Below, piece after piece: positions 36,072 through 45,598 of a stretch of 64,000 nt of DNA. A model generated the notes under the pieces. That model did no database searches. It saw only the letters and a program-made list of their open reading frames with translations, and was not told the origin of the DNA. How positions within the stretch are numbered: the first letter of the stretch is position 1; every line of letters starts with the position of its first letter. Source of the DNA: an uncultured Clostridiaceae bacterium (GTDB lineage Bacteria > Bacillota > Clostridia > TANB77 > CAG-508); assembly GCA_946998225.1 (NCBI GenBank), contig CAMPYH010000001.1, forward strand, positions 394,161-458,160, written 5' to 3'. The translations under genes and the position numbers were made by a program.

Positions 36072-36083
36072 GGGAAATTTCCC
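36072..36083. promoter_or_regulatory. Perfect 12-bp palindrome upstream of the GNAT gene
   Basis: GGGAAATTTCCC, 22 bases before the start codon, so within the likely 5' leader. Could be an operator or a small hairpin. Confidence 0.3.
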
Positions 36084-36104
36084 GCAGTTAAAAAGGAGAG
36101 AACG

Positions 36105-36956
36105 ATGAAAAGAATTAGTAGAAAAATTTCAGGAAGAAACGTATTCGTTAAAGAAGCAGATAAGCACGATTGGCTTGTTATGCAAGAGTGGTTTGCAACA
36201 AAACCATTTTATGAACTTCTAAGTTTAGATGATATTTTAGACTATTATGAAGAGTTTAGAGAGGGCGGTGCTTATGTCGCTGAAATTGAATACGAACCAG
36301 GACGTGCTTATCCTGTATCATTATTGTCTTGGAAAGGTGCAAAAGAAACAGAACATCCAGTAGCTTTTGAAGATATTTCACGTGTTGCATACATTTCAGA
36401 TTCTATGACTATACCAAGTTACAGAAAAAGAGGAATACAAACACAGCTTTTGTATTTAGCTTTAAAAGAAATGAAACGTAAAGGATACAAAGAAGTATAT
36501 TTAAGAACAGTGGATGGTTCTGAAATGAACAGTCTTGCTAGAAAAGCAGGAATGGATATCTGTAAAAATGAATATGGTAGTATGATTGTACAAGTAACTA
36601 AAACACCTAGAAGTTTAGAGTATATTGATGAGCTTAAAACTAATGAAAGAAAAAAACTTCGCTTATTAGTTAAAACTCTAATAATGGCTTATGACAACCA
36701 AAAGGTAGACTTAAACGTACCAGCTACAAAAAGAGGTATAATTCATTTGCTAAATAAACTAGATGAACTTGAAATCCAAACACAAGACAAAACTTTCCAA
36801 AAGAAATTTGGTAAAAACATTGAAGAAACAGTTGACCAAATAATGATTCCTGAAGTAAGATGTTTTTACAGAGGTAGTATTCAAGTTATGATATTAAAAC
36901 TAGGTAAATTAATATCTAGATATAACAGGAATATGGCTGAAAAAACTGTAAACTAA
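36105..36956 (+). CDS. GNAT-family N-acetyltransferase
   Basis: 283 residues from ATG 36105, chosen for its AAAGGAGAG ribosome site; an upstream in-frame start at 36063 lacks one. The acetyl-CoA-binding motif A is visible as SDSMTIPSYRKRGIQTQLLY (about 101-120), followed by the motif B region YLRTVDGSEMNSLARKAGM. A C-terminal helical extension of about 110 residues is unusual for a simple GNAT. Substrate unknown. A single gene flanked by terminators on both sides. Confidence 0.75.
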   Translation: MKRISRKISGRNVFVKEADKHDWLVMQEWFATKPFYELLSLDDILDYYEEFREGGAYVAEIEYEPGRAYPVSLLSWKGAKETEHPVAFEDISRVAYISDSMTIPSYRKRGIQTQLLYLALKEMKRKGYKEVYLRTVDGSEMNSLARKAGMDICKNEYGSMIVQVTKTPRSLEYIDELKTNERKKLRLLVKTLIMAYDNQKVDLNVPATKRGIIHLLNKLDELEIQTQDKTFQKKFGKNIEETVDQIMIPEVRCFYRGSIQVMILKLGKLISRYNRNMAEKTVN

Positions 36957-36964
36957 TAATTTTT

Positions 36965-36995
36965 AAAAGAACTACAAACTTTGTAGTTCTTTTTT
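36965..36995 (+). terminator. Terminator after the GNAT gene
   Basis: 14-bp perfect stem AAAAGAACTACAAA with TTTGTAGTTCTTTT around a single C, then T-run. Confidence 0.85.
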
Positions 36996-36998
36996 CTT

Positions 36999-37055
36999 TT
37001 GTTATTTTTTGTTTTTTGTTTTTTGTTTTGTTTTTTCTTTTTGTTTTCCTTTTAT
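36999..37055 (+). repeat. T/G low-complexity tract
   Basis: Repeats of TTTTTTGT following the GNAT terminator, with no C until its end. Confidence 0.6.
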
Positions 37056-37113
37056 ATATATTTGTCATATTTTAAAGAAATATATATAATTACGGTAATT
37101 AATGGAGAAGAAA

Positions 37114-38157
37114 ATGAAAAAAGATGGAATTAAAATATTAGAAAAATTAGTGAGCTTTAACACAATAAAAGACAAAGAAAACAAAGAAATAATTAAATAT
37201 ATTACAGGTGAGCTTAAAAGCTTAGGATTTAATATTATATACTCAGGTAAATCATTAATTGCTGAATATGGTAAAAATCCTAAATTAGGTTTTTTATCTC
37301 ATACAGATACAGTAGATGTAAATAAAGAGTCTTGGAATACAGATCCATTTATACTTACAAAAAAGGGAGATCTTTTATATGGACTTGGAGCTTGTGATAC
37401 TAAATCTACACTTGCAGCATTTTTAGAAGCAGTAAGTTTAATAGATTTAGCTAATTTGAAACATGGTTTAAAGATATATATTACTTATGATGAGGAAATT
37501 AGTTTTAAAGGAGCTTTAGAAGTTATTGAAAACGAAAAAGTATTTCCAGAATATATGGTAATAGGTGAACCTACAGATAATAAAATAGATACAGCTTGTA
37601 AAGGAATATTAGAAATTAGAGCAGATTTTAAAGGAAAAAGAGCACATGCAAGTACGCCAGACAAAGGAATTAATAGTAATTTAAATGCAATAAACTTTTT
37701 TAATGAAATGAATAGATATTATTTAGATAATATTTATATGGATAAAGAAGAATTATTCCCTGTAGCTGAGACAACATTTACACTTACTAAAATGGAAGGT
37801 GGAGATATTAAAAATGCGGTTCCAGAACATACTACACTTTTAATTGATTCAAGAATTTCTAAAAAAGAACATTTAGATATGTTAAAAGAAAAAGTTGAAG
37901 AAGTTGCTAAAAAGCATGGTGGAATAATTACTTATGGAGATTACTTATATCCATTTAATAACGAAATAGATTTTATTAGAGATAAACATGCAAGTAGTTT
38001 TATAACTGAGGCAAGCCTTATTGATACGAAATACAAAATGATACTAGGCGCTGGACCTGTAACTGCACATGAAGTAAATGAGCATATATCTATTAAAAGT
38101 TTTAATAAACTTGTAGAGCAGTATAAAGAGATTATTGAAAATGTTTGTAATAGATAA
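37114..38157 (+). CDS. M20-family metallopeptidase (ArgE/DapE type)
   Basis: 347 residues from ATG 37114 (GGAG six bases upstream; the ATG at 37102 has no RBS). Zinc-dependent hydrolase with the family's metal and catalytic residues: SHTDTVD (His 63, Asp 65), GLGACDTKSTL (bridging Asp 95), TYDEEIS (Glu 127 base, Glu 128 metal), GEPTDN and a C-terminal AHEVNEH. A dimerisation insert begins around KGKRAHAS. Closest in style to acetylornithine deacetylase or succinyl-diaminopimelate desuccinylase. No arginine or lysine gene adjoins, so the substrate stays open. Confidence 0.85.
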   Translation: MKKDGIKILEKLVSFNTIKDKENKEIIKYITGELKSLGFNIIYSGKSLIAEYGKNPKLGFLSHTDTVDVNKESWNTDPFILTKKGDLLYGLGACDTKSTLAAFLEAVSLIDLANLKHGLKIYITYDEEISFKGALEVIENEKVFPEYMVIGEPTDNKIDTACKGILEIRADFKGKRAHASTPDKGINSNLNAINFFNEMNRYYLDNIYMDKEELFPVAETTFTLTKMEGGDIKNAVPEHTTLLIDSRISKKEHLDMLKEKVEEVAKKHGGIITYGDYLYPFNNEIDFIRDKHASSFITEASLIDTKYKMILGAGPVTAHEVNEHISIKSFNKLVEQYKEIIENVCNR

Positions 38158-38225
38158 TTTTGTATGAAATTGAATTTTTTTAAAAGTAGGTATAGTATAT
38201 TGATATACTTAAAAAGGGGTAAAAT

Positions 38226-38984
38226 ATGAAAATGTTAAAAAAAATATTAGTAATGATATTATTAATTTTAATGGTTGTTGCTTCAGTATTTTTTATAGTA
38301 GATAAAAAAAGATTTTTAAAGAAAAAAGCACCAATATTTAGTATTAGAAGAGAAAGCGAAGATGAAACTAAAGTTACATATATTGGTCTTGGATACAAAA
38401 TAGTTACATATCCAGAAGGAACACCTAAACAAGAGTTTAAAAAGATTAAACATAAAAAAATAGTTCCATGGTTTGGAGATTACAAAAAGCCAAGTAAAAA
38501 AGCTAAAGGAAAAGCTAAAAAAGTAAGTATTAAAACACAAGATGAATTCTATAAATACTTAGGAAGTAAAAAAATAAAAGCTAAAAAACCAACAGATAAA
38601 TTTAATAAAGAAGATGCAAAAAATAACAAATACTATATATTTGAAAATGGAATGGAAACAAATAGAGAAAAACTAGACGAATTTATGAAAAAATATAGTG
38701 AAAACGAAAATGCATTTTTAGAAATAGCTAAAGTTACAGAAAAAGGTGATTTAATTCTATATCATATAATCTATGAAAAAGGAGCTAAAAAGCTATATAT
38801 AATAGTAGATACAAAAAGAGATCAATCATTAGATAAAAAATTAAGAAAAATAGAATTATATAAACTAGATAAAATTGAAATTAAAGAAGAAAATTCTAAA
38901 AAGAAACTTGTATCTTTTGAATCTAAAGAAAGTAGACCTGAATTAGATTCATTTAGATCAATGACAATAACTGAAGTTAAATAG
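38226..38984 (+). CDS. Membrane-anchored protein, tandem paralogue 1
   Basis: 252 residues: signal-anchor helix about 7-25, then a basic extracytoplasmic domain. Shared boxes with the next gene are VTYIGLGYKIVTYP (about 55-68), NREKLDEFMKKYSENENAFL, RKIELYKLDKIEIKEENSKK and a C-terminal TEVK. No lipobox Cys. RBS AAAAGGGG. The pair is clearly a tandem duplication. The GLGYKI(V)xYP box is seen in other Bacillota hypothetical proteins (from memory), function unknown. Confidence 0.7.
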   Translation: MKMLKKILVMILLILMVVASVFFIVDKKRFLKKKAPIFSIRRESEDETKVTYIGLGYKIVTYPEGTPKQEFKKIKHKKIVPWFGDYKKPSKKAKGKAKKVSIKTQDEFYKYLGSKKIKAKKPTDKFNKEDAKNNKYYIFENGMETNREKLDEFMKKYSENENAFLEIAKVTEKGDLILYHIIYEKGAKKLYIIVDTKRDQSLDKKLRKIELYKLDKIEIKEENSKKKLVSFESKESRPELDSFRSMTITEVK

Positions 38985-39007
38985 ATGTATAAATTTTAAT
39001 TATAAGG

Positions 39008-39036
39008 AAGAAGATAACATTTGTTATCTTCTTTCT
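39008..39036 (+). terminator. Hairpin terminator between the two paralogues
   Basis: 12-bp stem AAGAAGATAACA with TGTTATCTTCTT, weak T tail. Confidence 0.65.
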
Positions 39037-39179
39037 AATTGTTTTTTCATTTCTTTATAATTGATATTTTTCTAAAAGAATTATAAAATAAAATTATACT
39101 TTTATAATACATAAAAAATATATACAAACACATAATATAATTTTACTTAATATATTTTATGTAAGAAAAGGAGGTATTT

Positions 39180-39947
39180 ATGAAAGTATTAAAAGCAATA
39201 TTAGGAATAATATTAGTTTTAGTAATTCTTGGAGGAGTTTTCTTTTTAATAGATAAAGGAAGATTTAACAAAAATGAAAAACCAATATTTGCAGTAAGAA
39301 TGCAAGAAAAAGATGGAGGCAAAGTTACATATATGGGACTTGGATATAAAATAGTTACATATCCTGGAGTTTCACCTAAAGAAACATTTAAAACTACTAA
39401 ATACAAAAAGATGCTTTGCTGGTTCCAAGATTATGAAAAACCAAAAATGGTAGAGGTTAAAGAAAAAGCTCAAGATATTAAGGAAGCAGTGATTAATTCA
39501 ACAGAAGATTTCTATAAATATTTAGAAGATAAAAAAATAAAAGTTGAAAAAGAAATAGAAAAATTTGATGAAAAAGAAGCAAGAGATAAAAACTATTATT
39601 TATTTAAAGGAAAAGAAGAAATTAATAGAGAAAAATTAGATGAATTCATGGATAAATATGGTAAAAATGAAAATGCATTTTTAAAAGTAGCAACACCTAC
39701 AAAAGAAGGAGATTTTATACTTTATCATATTGTATATGAAAAAATGAATAAAAAAATATACATGGTTGTAGATACAACAAGAGATAAACATGCAGATGAA
39801 AAAACAAGAAGAATTGAATTATATAAATTAGATAATATAGAAATAAAAGAAGAAAATTCTAAAAAGAAACTTGTAGCTTATGAAGGAAAAGAATATAGAC
39901 CAGAATTAAGCTCAGTAAGATCTGCAGAAATTACAGAAGTTAAATAA
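39180..39947 (+). CDS. Membrane-anchored protein, tandem paralogue 2
   Basis: 255 residues: signal-anchor helix about 6-23, VTYMGLGYKIVTYP (about 51-64), EINREKLDEFMDKYGKNENA, RRIELYKLDNIEIKEENSKK and the same TEVK ending as paralogue 1. Strong AAAGGAGG ribosome site. The middle third (lysine-rich in copy 1, glutamate-richer here) is the least conserved. Each copy has its own terminator, so expression can differ. Confidence 0.7.
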   Translation: MKVLKAILGIILVLVILGGVFFLIDKGRFNKNEKPIFAVRMQEKDGGKVTYMGLGYKIVTYPGVSPKETFKTTKYKKMLCWFQDYEKPKMVEVKEKAQDIKEAVINSTEDFYKYLEDKKIKVEKEIEKFDEKEARDKNYYLFKGKEEINREKLDEFMDKYGKNENAFLKVATPTKEGDFILYHIVYEKMNKKIYMVVDTTRDKHADEKTRRIELYKLDNIEIKEENSKKKLVAYEGKEYRPELSSVRSAEITEVK

Positions 39948-39970
39948 TATGTAATTTAGTTTAAGAATAT

Positions 39971-39998
39971 AAAAGGTAAAGTTTTACTTTGCCTTTTT
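39971..39998 (+). terminator. Terminator after paralogue 2
   Basis: AAAAGGTAAAG with CTTTGCCTTTT (one G-T pair) then T-run. Confidence 0.75.
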
Positions 39999-40108
39999 TA
40001 TTTTGGTTTCGTTTATTTTGAAAACTAAAATCTACCACTTATATTTTTGTTTTCCATTTAATATACTAATATGAGAAGTAAAATATTAATTAAAAATTGG
40101 GAGATGAA

Positions 40109-42667
40109 ATGTATATATTTAATAAATTAGAAGTAACACCTACAATACCAAGTAAATTAGAGAGATTAGAAGAGCTGGTATATAATATTTGGTGGACATG
40201 GAATACAGATTTTTTAAAACTTTTTAAAGAAATAGATGAAGAGGTATGGAGTATATCTCAAAAGAATCCTGTTAAATTTTTAAAACTAGTTTCACAAGAA
40301 AAACTAGAAAAGGTAGCAGAAGATGAAGAGTTTATGAAATCATATAATGAAGTATTAGATAGATTTGATAACTATATGAATAAAAAAGATACATATTTTG
40401 CTAAAAATTATGAAGAGAATAAAGATGATGTAATTGCATATTTTTCAGCAGAATATGGTCTTGATGAAACAATGCCAATATATTCTGGTGGTCTTGGAGT
40501 TTTATCTGGTGATCATATGAAAACAGCAAGTGATATAGGAATGCCATATGTGGGAATAGGACTTTTATATAAAGAAGGATATTTTGAACAAAGAATAGAT
40601 GGTTATGGAAACCAAATAACTAAATATTCAAAAATAGATATAGATAATATGCCAATCATACCTGTTAAAGACGAAAATGGAGAAGACTTAAAAATTACTG
40701 TAAACATTAAAGGTGAAGATGTTTTTGTTAAGGTGTGGCAAATTAATGTAGGAAGAATAAAACTATATTTAATGGATACAGATCTTCCAGAAAATAGTGA
40801 GAAAAATAGAGAAATAACATATAGATTATATGGCGGTGATCAAGAAACACGTATATCTCAAGAAATAGTTTTAGGATTTGGTGGACTTAAGGTTTTAAGA
40901 AAATTTAATATAAATCCTGTACTTTACCATATGAATGAAGGACATTCTGCGTTTTTAATTTTAAAACTTATAGAAGAGATCGTAGAAAATAAAAAAGTTT
41001 CATTTGATATAGCATCTGAGATAGTTAAAGTTAAAACAATATTTACAACACATACTGCAGTTCCTGCGGGAACAGATATTTTTCCAAGAGATATGATGCT
41101 TAGATATTTTAAAAACTATAATGAAAAGCTAGGAATAACAGAAGATGAATTCTTAGCACTTGGATCAAGTAATCTTGATGGAGAATATCCTCCATTTAAT
41201 ATGACTAAATTTGCCATAAAATTTTCAGGAAAAAGAAATGGTGTAAGTAAACTTCACGGATCAGTTTCAAGAGAACTTTTTAAAGATATGTGGCCAGATA
41301 TTATGGAAGATGAAATTCCAATTACATATGTTACAAATGGTGTACATGTGGGAACTTGGATGTCTCCAGATATACATAGATTGTGTAATAAATATCTAGA
41401 AAAAGATTGGAAACTAAAAGTTGAAGATAAAAAGGAATGGGAAGGAATTAAAAATATTCCGGATGAAGAAGTTTGGCAAACACATAAAGAAATAAAAAGG
41501 AAACTTTTAAGAGAAGTTAAAATTAAGAACAAAGAAAGAATGCTTAAAAACAATGTTCCTTTTGAAACAATAAAAGAAATAGAAGAAAAAATTGATCCTA
41601 ATGTACTTACAATTGGTTTTGCAAGAAGATTTGCAACATATAAAAGAGCTACAATGCTATTTTCAGATATAGAAAGATTAAGCGAAATAGTTAATGATGA
41701 TGTAAGACCGGTACAATTTATATTTGCTGGTAAAGCACATCCTGCAGATGTTGAAGGACAAGACCTTATTAGAAGAATTCATGAAGTATCAATGATGCCA
41801 CAATTTAGAGGTAAGATTATTCTTCTTGAAAATTATAATATGGCAATCTCAAGATTTTTAATATCTGGATGTGATGTATGGCTTAATACACCAAGAAGAC
41901 CAATGGAAGCATCTGGTACATCTGGTCAAAAGGCATCTATTAATGGTGTACTTAACTTTTCAACACTAGATGGATGGTGGGAAGAAGGATATAATTTAAA
42001 AAATGGATGGCCAATAGGAAATAGAGATATATATGCATCTAAGGAAGCACAAGACAGATTTGATGCAGAAAGTTTATACAATACTTTAGAAAATGAAATA
42101 ATTCCAATGTATTATATACGTGAAAATGGTCTTCCTCAAAAATGGATAGAATATATTAAAGAAAGCATTACATCTTCTGCGGCTATGTTTTCATCTGCTA
42201 GAATGTTTATAGATTATATAAAAGAAATATATATGCCAGCAATTAAGATGTGTAAAAAGAAATTTACTAATCTAGATGAAGTTGGAAATTTTGTTAAATG
42301 GAAAAAAGTAATAAGAAGAGAATGGGATAGCATAGAAATAAAACAAGAAGGTGAAGGCATGAATGGTAAGATAAATGCCGGACAGGTAGTTAGTGCAAGA
42401 TGCTGGGTAAATTTTGGAACTATAAATCCTCATGATGCAGATGTAGAAATTTTTGTTGCTAAGATGAAAGAAAATGGAAAACTTACAAAAATAAATGAAA
42501 TAAAAATGAAGGAAACAGGAAATTCTGAAAATGGATTTTATGAGTATGAAGGTGAATTTGTGCCAAATGATGGAGGAGAATTAGCTTATACTTATAGAGT
42601 GTGTCCTAAGAACAAAATGCTTCTTGAAAGAGAAGATGCAAAAGTTGTTAAATGGTATACTAAATAA
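40109..42667 (+). CDS. glgP: Alpha-glucan phosphorylase (GT35, short DUF3417-containing type)
   Basis: 852 residues from ATG 40109 (GGGAG upstream; the in-frame TTG at 40097 is less likely). It releases glucose-1-phosphate from storage glucan. The N-terminus (LVYNIWWTWNTDFLKLF) is the DUF3417 domain of the non-classical alpha-glucan phosphorylases. The core has SAEYGLDETMPIYSGGLGVL, NEGHSAFL, THTAVPAG, and the PLP region ASGTSGQKASINGVLN (about 600-615) with its lysine. A beta-rich C-terminal extension of about 110 residues follows. With the GH57 enzyme at 56137-57723 it implies glycogen-like metabolism. Confidence 0.92.
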   Translation: MYIFNKLEVTPTIPSKLERLEELVYNIWWTWNTDFLKLFKEIDEEVWSISQKNPVKFLKLVSQEKLEKVAEDEEFMKSYNEVLDRFDNYMNKKDTYFAKNYEENKDDVIAYFSAEYGLDETMPIYSGGLGVLSGDHMKTASDIGMPYVGIGLLYKEGYFEQRIDGYGNQITKYSKIDIDNMPIIPVKDENGEDLKITVNIKGEDVFVKVWQINVGRIKLYLMDTDLPENSEKNREITYRLYGGDQETRISQEIVLGFGGLKVLRKFNINPVLYHMNEGHSAFLILKLIEEIVENKKVSFDIASEIVKVKTIFTTHTAVPAGTDIFPRDMMLRYFKNYNEKLGITEDEFLALGSSNLDGEYPPFNMTKFAIKFSGKRNGVSKLHGSVSRELFKDMWPDIMEDEIPITYVTNGVHVGTWMSPDIHRLCNKYLEKDWKLKVEDKKEWEGIKNIPDEEVWQTHKEIKRKLLREVKIKNKERMLKNNVPFETIKEIEEKIDPNVLTIGFARRFATYKRATMLFSDIERLSEIVNDDVRPVQFIFAGKAHPADVEGQDLIRRIHEVSMMPQFRGKIILLENYNMAISRFLISGCDVWLNTPRRPMEASGTSGQKASINGVLNFSTLDGWWEEGYNLKNGWPIGNRDIYASKEAQDRFDAESLYNTLENEIIPMYYIRENGLPQKWIEYIKESITSSAAMFSSARMFIDYIKEIYMPAIKMCKKKFTNLDEVGNFVKWKKVIRREWDSIEIKQEGEGMNGKINAGQVVSARCWVNFGTINPHDADVEIFVAKMKENGKLTKINEIKMKETGNSENGFYEYEGEFVPNDGGELAYTYRVCPKNKMLLEREDAKVVKWYTK

Positions 42668-42681
42668 TAGAAAGGTAGATT

Positions 42682-44574
42682 ATGGGAGGAAAGTTAACAA
42701 ATATTTTAATAGGCTTATCTAATATATTTTTAGGTCTTTTAATATTTGTTTATGAATATGTAAATAAACTTGGTAGTGTTAGTTTTACTAAATACCAAAA
42801 TATAGTAATGTCTAAATTAAAAATAGTAATATTAATATATATAGCAGTAAATGTATGTATAAATATTTCATATATATTTTTAAACAAAATGGATACAAAA
42901 ATTAGAAAATCTTATGCACTTTTAATACCTACATTAGGATATGCATTTTATGGACATTATATTTTTGGAGTAATAGGAATACTTGCAGGAAGTGTGGTTA
43001 TATATAATATTTTAAGAAAAAACTTTGTTGAAATGGAAAATAATATTTCAATGAGTGTTTCTTCCACACTTATATTTATTACGATGATACTTTCAGCATC
43101 AATATTTTTTAATAGCTATTTTGCAACAAAGCTAAAAGAAAAAGATCAATTAGGAATAAAAAGATATGATGAAAACTTTTTTAAATTAGTAAGTCCTGTT
43201 GAAAATGAAGATGCAAAATATAAAACTTCATATATAAATATAAAAAGAGGAAATAAATTTGGTTATATAAACAAAAAAGGTGAAGAACTTATTCCATTTG
43301 ATTTAGATTTTGCAACACCATTTTATCTTATAGAAAAAAATGATCAAAAATATTATATAGCTGGTTTTACAAAAGGAGACTTTACAGAGATTGTTCTTAA
43401 AAATGGAAGATCTGTAATGTCATATAAATCTGAAAATGAAATATATGACTATAATGCAAGAATTAAAGAGTTTGAAAAAATAGTAAAAGATGTAATTAAA
43501 CCAAAGATATTTCAAATAGAAATACCTAAATTTGATGATTATTATGTATATAGTAAAGCATATGATGAAAAATCTAGAGAAGAAAGACAAGAAGAAGGAG
43601 CAAAAAATACTTGGTCATATAGATATGATTATTCAGATGAATACGATGTTTTAATAACAGAATCTAATATGGATAATAGAAATAAATATGAACTTGCAAG
43701 AAAAGATAATTTAAATAAAAGAATTAAACTAGATGCAGAATATTTAATCTATGATAAAGATAAATTATATACACTTCCTGGAGGATATATTCCGTTTTTT
43801 AGTCCAAAAGAAAAACTAAGTGGATATTTTGAGCCAGATGGAAAAAGAAAAAAACTTAAAGGAATGGCAAAAATATTATATGTAGAAAAAGAAAGAGTTT
43901 TAATTAGAAATGAAAAAAATCAAACTACATATTTTATAAGTTCTAAAACAGGTAAAGAAGTATCTCCTGCATTTAAAGAAATAATTGTTGATGCAGAAAA
44001 CAATAGATATATTGTAAAAACAAGTGGAGATAAATGGATGCTTTTAAATAAAAACTTGGAAAGAGTTTTTAGAGAAGAATTTGATATAGTTAAAACAGAT
44101 CTATTAAGAGAAGGTATATATATATTTGGAAATTTTCCAGAGAATATAGAGTTTAATGAATATAATTATGCAAAAATAAACTATATATTTGCTAATGAAA
44201 ATATGGAAGTTATTGCAAATAATGTTAATTTCTTTTATGACTCATATGATAAATTCTCTAAAAAAGAAATAACACCAAATGATTATGAAGAATTCAAAAA
44301 AGAAGTATCAAGTCCTAAGCCAAATAAAATTTTAGATAGATATTATGACTTAATATACAATAAAGATAAAACAAAAGAAAAGATATTAAGTGAAGTAGAA
44401 AAAGAAAAAAGAATACAAGGACCAGGCGGAGAAAAAGATTTAAGAAAAGAAAAACTAAGAGAACTTCAAAAAGAACAGGAAAATATAAAAGAAAGAGAAC
44501 AAAGAGATAATAAACAAACAACAGGACCTGAAAATCAAGGAAATCTTGCTCCAACTCTTCCAAATCTAGAATAA
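42682..44574 (+). CDS. Polytopic membrane protein with WG-repeat-like extracytoplasmic domain
   Basis: 630 residues. About five hydrophobic helices occupy 1-155. The large soluble part contains KFGYINKKGEELIPFDLDF (about 194-212), the WG-repeat type (GYINxxGxxxIP), and similar diverged units (KWMLLNKNLERVF). The C-terminal 70 residues are Lys/Glu/Gln-rich and disordered. It starts 14 bases after glgP and may be co-transcribed. A terminator follows. Function unknown. Confidence 0.65.
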   Translation: MGGKLTNILIGLSNIFLGLLIFVYEYVNKLGSVSFTKYQNIVMSKLKIVILIYIAVNVCINISYIFLNKMDTKIRKSYALLIPTLGYAFYGHYIFGVIGILAGSVVIYNILRKNFVEMENNISMSVSSTLIFITMILSASIFFNSYFATKLKEKDQLGIKRYDENFFKLVSPVENEDAKYKTSYINIKRGNKFGYINKKGEELIPFDLDFATPFYLIEKNDQKYYIAGFTKGDFTEIVLKNGRSVMSYKSENEIYDYNARIKEFEKIVKDVIKPKIFQIEIPKFDDYYVYSKAYDEKSREERQEEGAKNTWSYRYDYSDEYDVLITESNMDNRNKYELARKDNLNKRIKLDAEYLIYDKDKLYTLPGGYIPFFSPKEKLSGYFEPDGKRKKLKGMAKILYVEKERVLIRNEKNQTTYFISSKTGKEVSPAFKEIIVDAENNRYIVKTSGDKWMLLNKNLERVFREEFDIVKTDLLREGIYIFGNFPENIEFNEYNYAKINYIFANENMEVIANNVNFFYDSYDKFSKKEITPNDYEEFKKEVSSPKPNKILDRYYDLIYNKDKTKEKILSEVEKEKRIQGPGGEKDLRKEKLRELQKEQENIKEREQRDNKQTTGPENQGNLAPTLPNLE

Positions 44575-44609
44575 AATAAAGTAGTGTTTAATCACTACTT
44601 TATTTTTTT
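44574..44609 (+). terminator. Terminator after the WG-repeat-like gene
   Basis: 13-bp perfect stem (44574-44586 with 44593-44605) then T-run, starting at the stop codon. Confidence 0.85.
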
Positions 44610-44619
44610 GTTCAAAAAA

Positions 44620-44648
44620 TTGCTTTATGTAAACTAAAGTTGTATAAT
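44620..44648 (+). promoter_or_regulatory. Candidate promoter for the 44808 gene
   Basis: TTGCTT (44620-44625), 17-bp spacer, perfect TATAAT (44643-44648). This leaves a long leader of about 150 nt with no obvious ORF. Confidence 0.45.
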
Positions 44649-44807
44649 ATAAATATGTTAAATATGAGTTTAATAAAATTTTATTAAACAAAAGAAACAT
44701 ATTTGTTATTCAATTTCACATAGATCTAATTTCCGTACATAATTTTATTAAACTTATATAGCATAATTTAAAAAAACTAAAAAATATAAGAAAAGGAAGA
44801 TGGTATA

Positions 44808-45158
44808 ATGAAAACCAAATTTATGAAAAAGGTTGAAGAACTTTGTGATAAACCACAATTAGTAACTTTACTAAGTATTATGGAAAATGGAAGCACATCA
44901 GAAGAGGCAATTGAAATATTAAAAGAGCAGCTAAATATCAAGACTCTTAAGGTAACAGCTGAGGAGCTAGATAATGCTTTTGATGAAATAGAAAGAGAAC
45001 TTCAATATGATGAAATGGAAAAATCTATGGAAAAAGCAAGAAAAAGTTATAATGATTATGATTATGACTATGAAGATGATGAAGGAATGGATTTAAGAAC
45101 AATGTACGGCGGAGAAGACGACTGGGAAGATAGTTTCGCAGACGATATCAATGATTAG
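44808..45158 (+). CDS. Small acidic cytosolic protein (116 residues)
   Basis: Helical N-terminal two thirds (KVEELCDKPQLVTLLSIMEN) and a very acidic Tyr/Asp tail (DYDYDYEDDEG). No membrane segment. GGAAG precedes the ATG. It is a monocistronic unit with its own promoter and terminator. Family not recognised. Confidence 0.6.
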   Translation: MKTKFMKKVEELCDKPQLVTLLSIMENGSTSEEAIEILKEQLNIKTLKVTAEELDNAFDEIERELQYDEMEKSMEKARKSYNDYDYDYEDDEGMDLRTMYGGEDDWEDSFADDIND

Positions 45159-45193
45159 ATCTTAGGTGGAATTGAAAAAAATAACAAATATTG

Positions 45194-45217
45194 AAGGTAG
45201 CAAAAGCTACCTTTTTT
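45194..45217 (+). terminator. Terminator after the 44808 gene
   Basis: AAGGTAGC / GCTACCTT stem, 4-nt loop, T-run. Confidence 0.85.
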
Positions 45218-45260
45218 AAATTTTAAAAGTTTGTATAAAGACTTGCTTTTTAGTAAAAGC

Positions 45261-45289
45261 TTGAATAATTAAAGCGAATAAGATATAAT
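45261..45289 (+). promoter_or_regulatory. Promoter for the 45319 small gene
   Basis: TTGAAT (45261-45266), 17-bp spacer, perfect TATAAT (45284-45289). Confidence 0.6.
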
Positions 45290-45318
45290 TATTTGGTATT
45301 TAGCAAGGAGGATGATGT

Positions 45319-45471
45319 ATGACAAAAGCAGAAGCTTATGAAAATACAATAAATAAAATAATAAATGACGGCGAGAAGCTAGGATTTGAATTAGAAGATT
45401 TATTTAATAAAGATATAAAACTTGAAATAGAAGAACGTGAAAATGAAAAAGATCTTGAAATAGGAAGATAG
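45319..45471 (+). CDS. Small acidic protein (50 residues)
   Basis: ATG at 45319 with a perfect AAGGAGG (45304-45310) eight bases upstream, open to TAG at 45469-45471. The product is a charged, helical peptide (GEKLGFELEDLFNKD). It has its own promoter and a strong terminator, so it is a real independent transcription unit although very short. Function unknown. Confidence 0.65.
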   Translation: MTKAEAYENTINKIINDGEKLGFELEDLFNKDIKLEIEERENEKDLEIGR

Positions 45472-45504
45472 TTTTCAGTTTTTAGAATATAGATTTTAAA
45501 TTAG

Positions 45505-45540
45505 ATTGAGTGTAACAAATAAGTTACACTCAATTTCTTT
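45505..45540 (+). terminator. Terminator after the 45319 small gene
   Basis: 12-bp perfect stem ATTGAGTGTAAC with GTTACACTCAAT, T-rich tail. Confidence 0.85.
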
Positions 45541-45598
45541 TATTGTTTTATCAAATCTATTATTGTAATATTTACATATAATAAGAAAGGAATGTATA

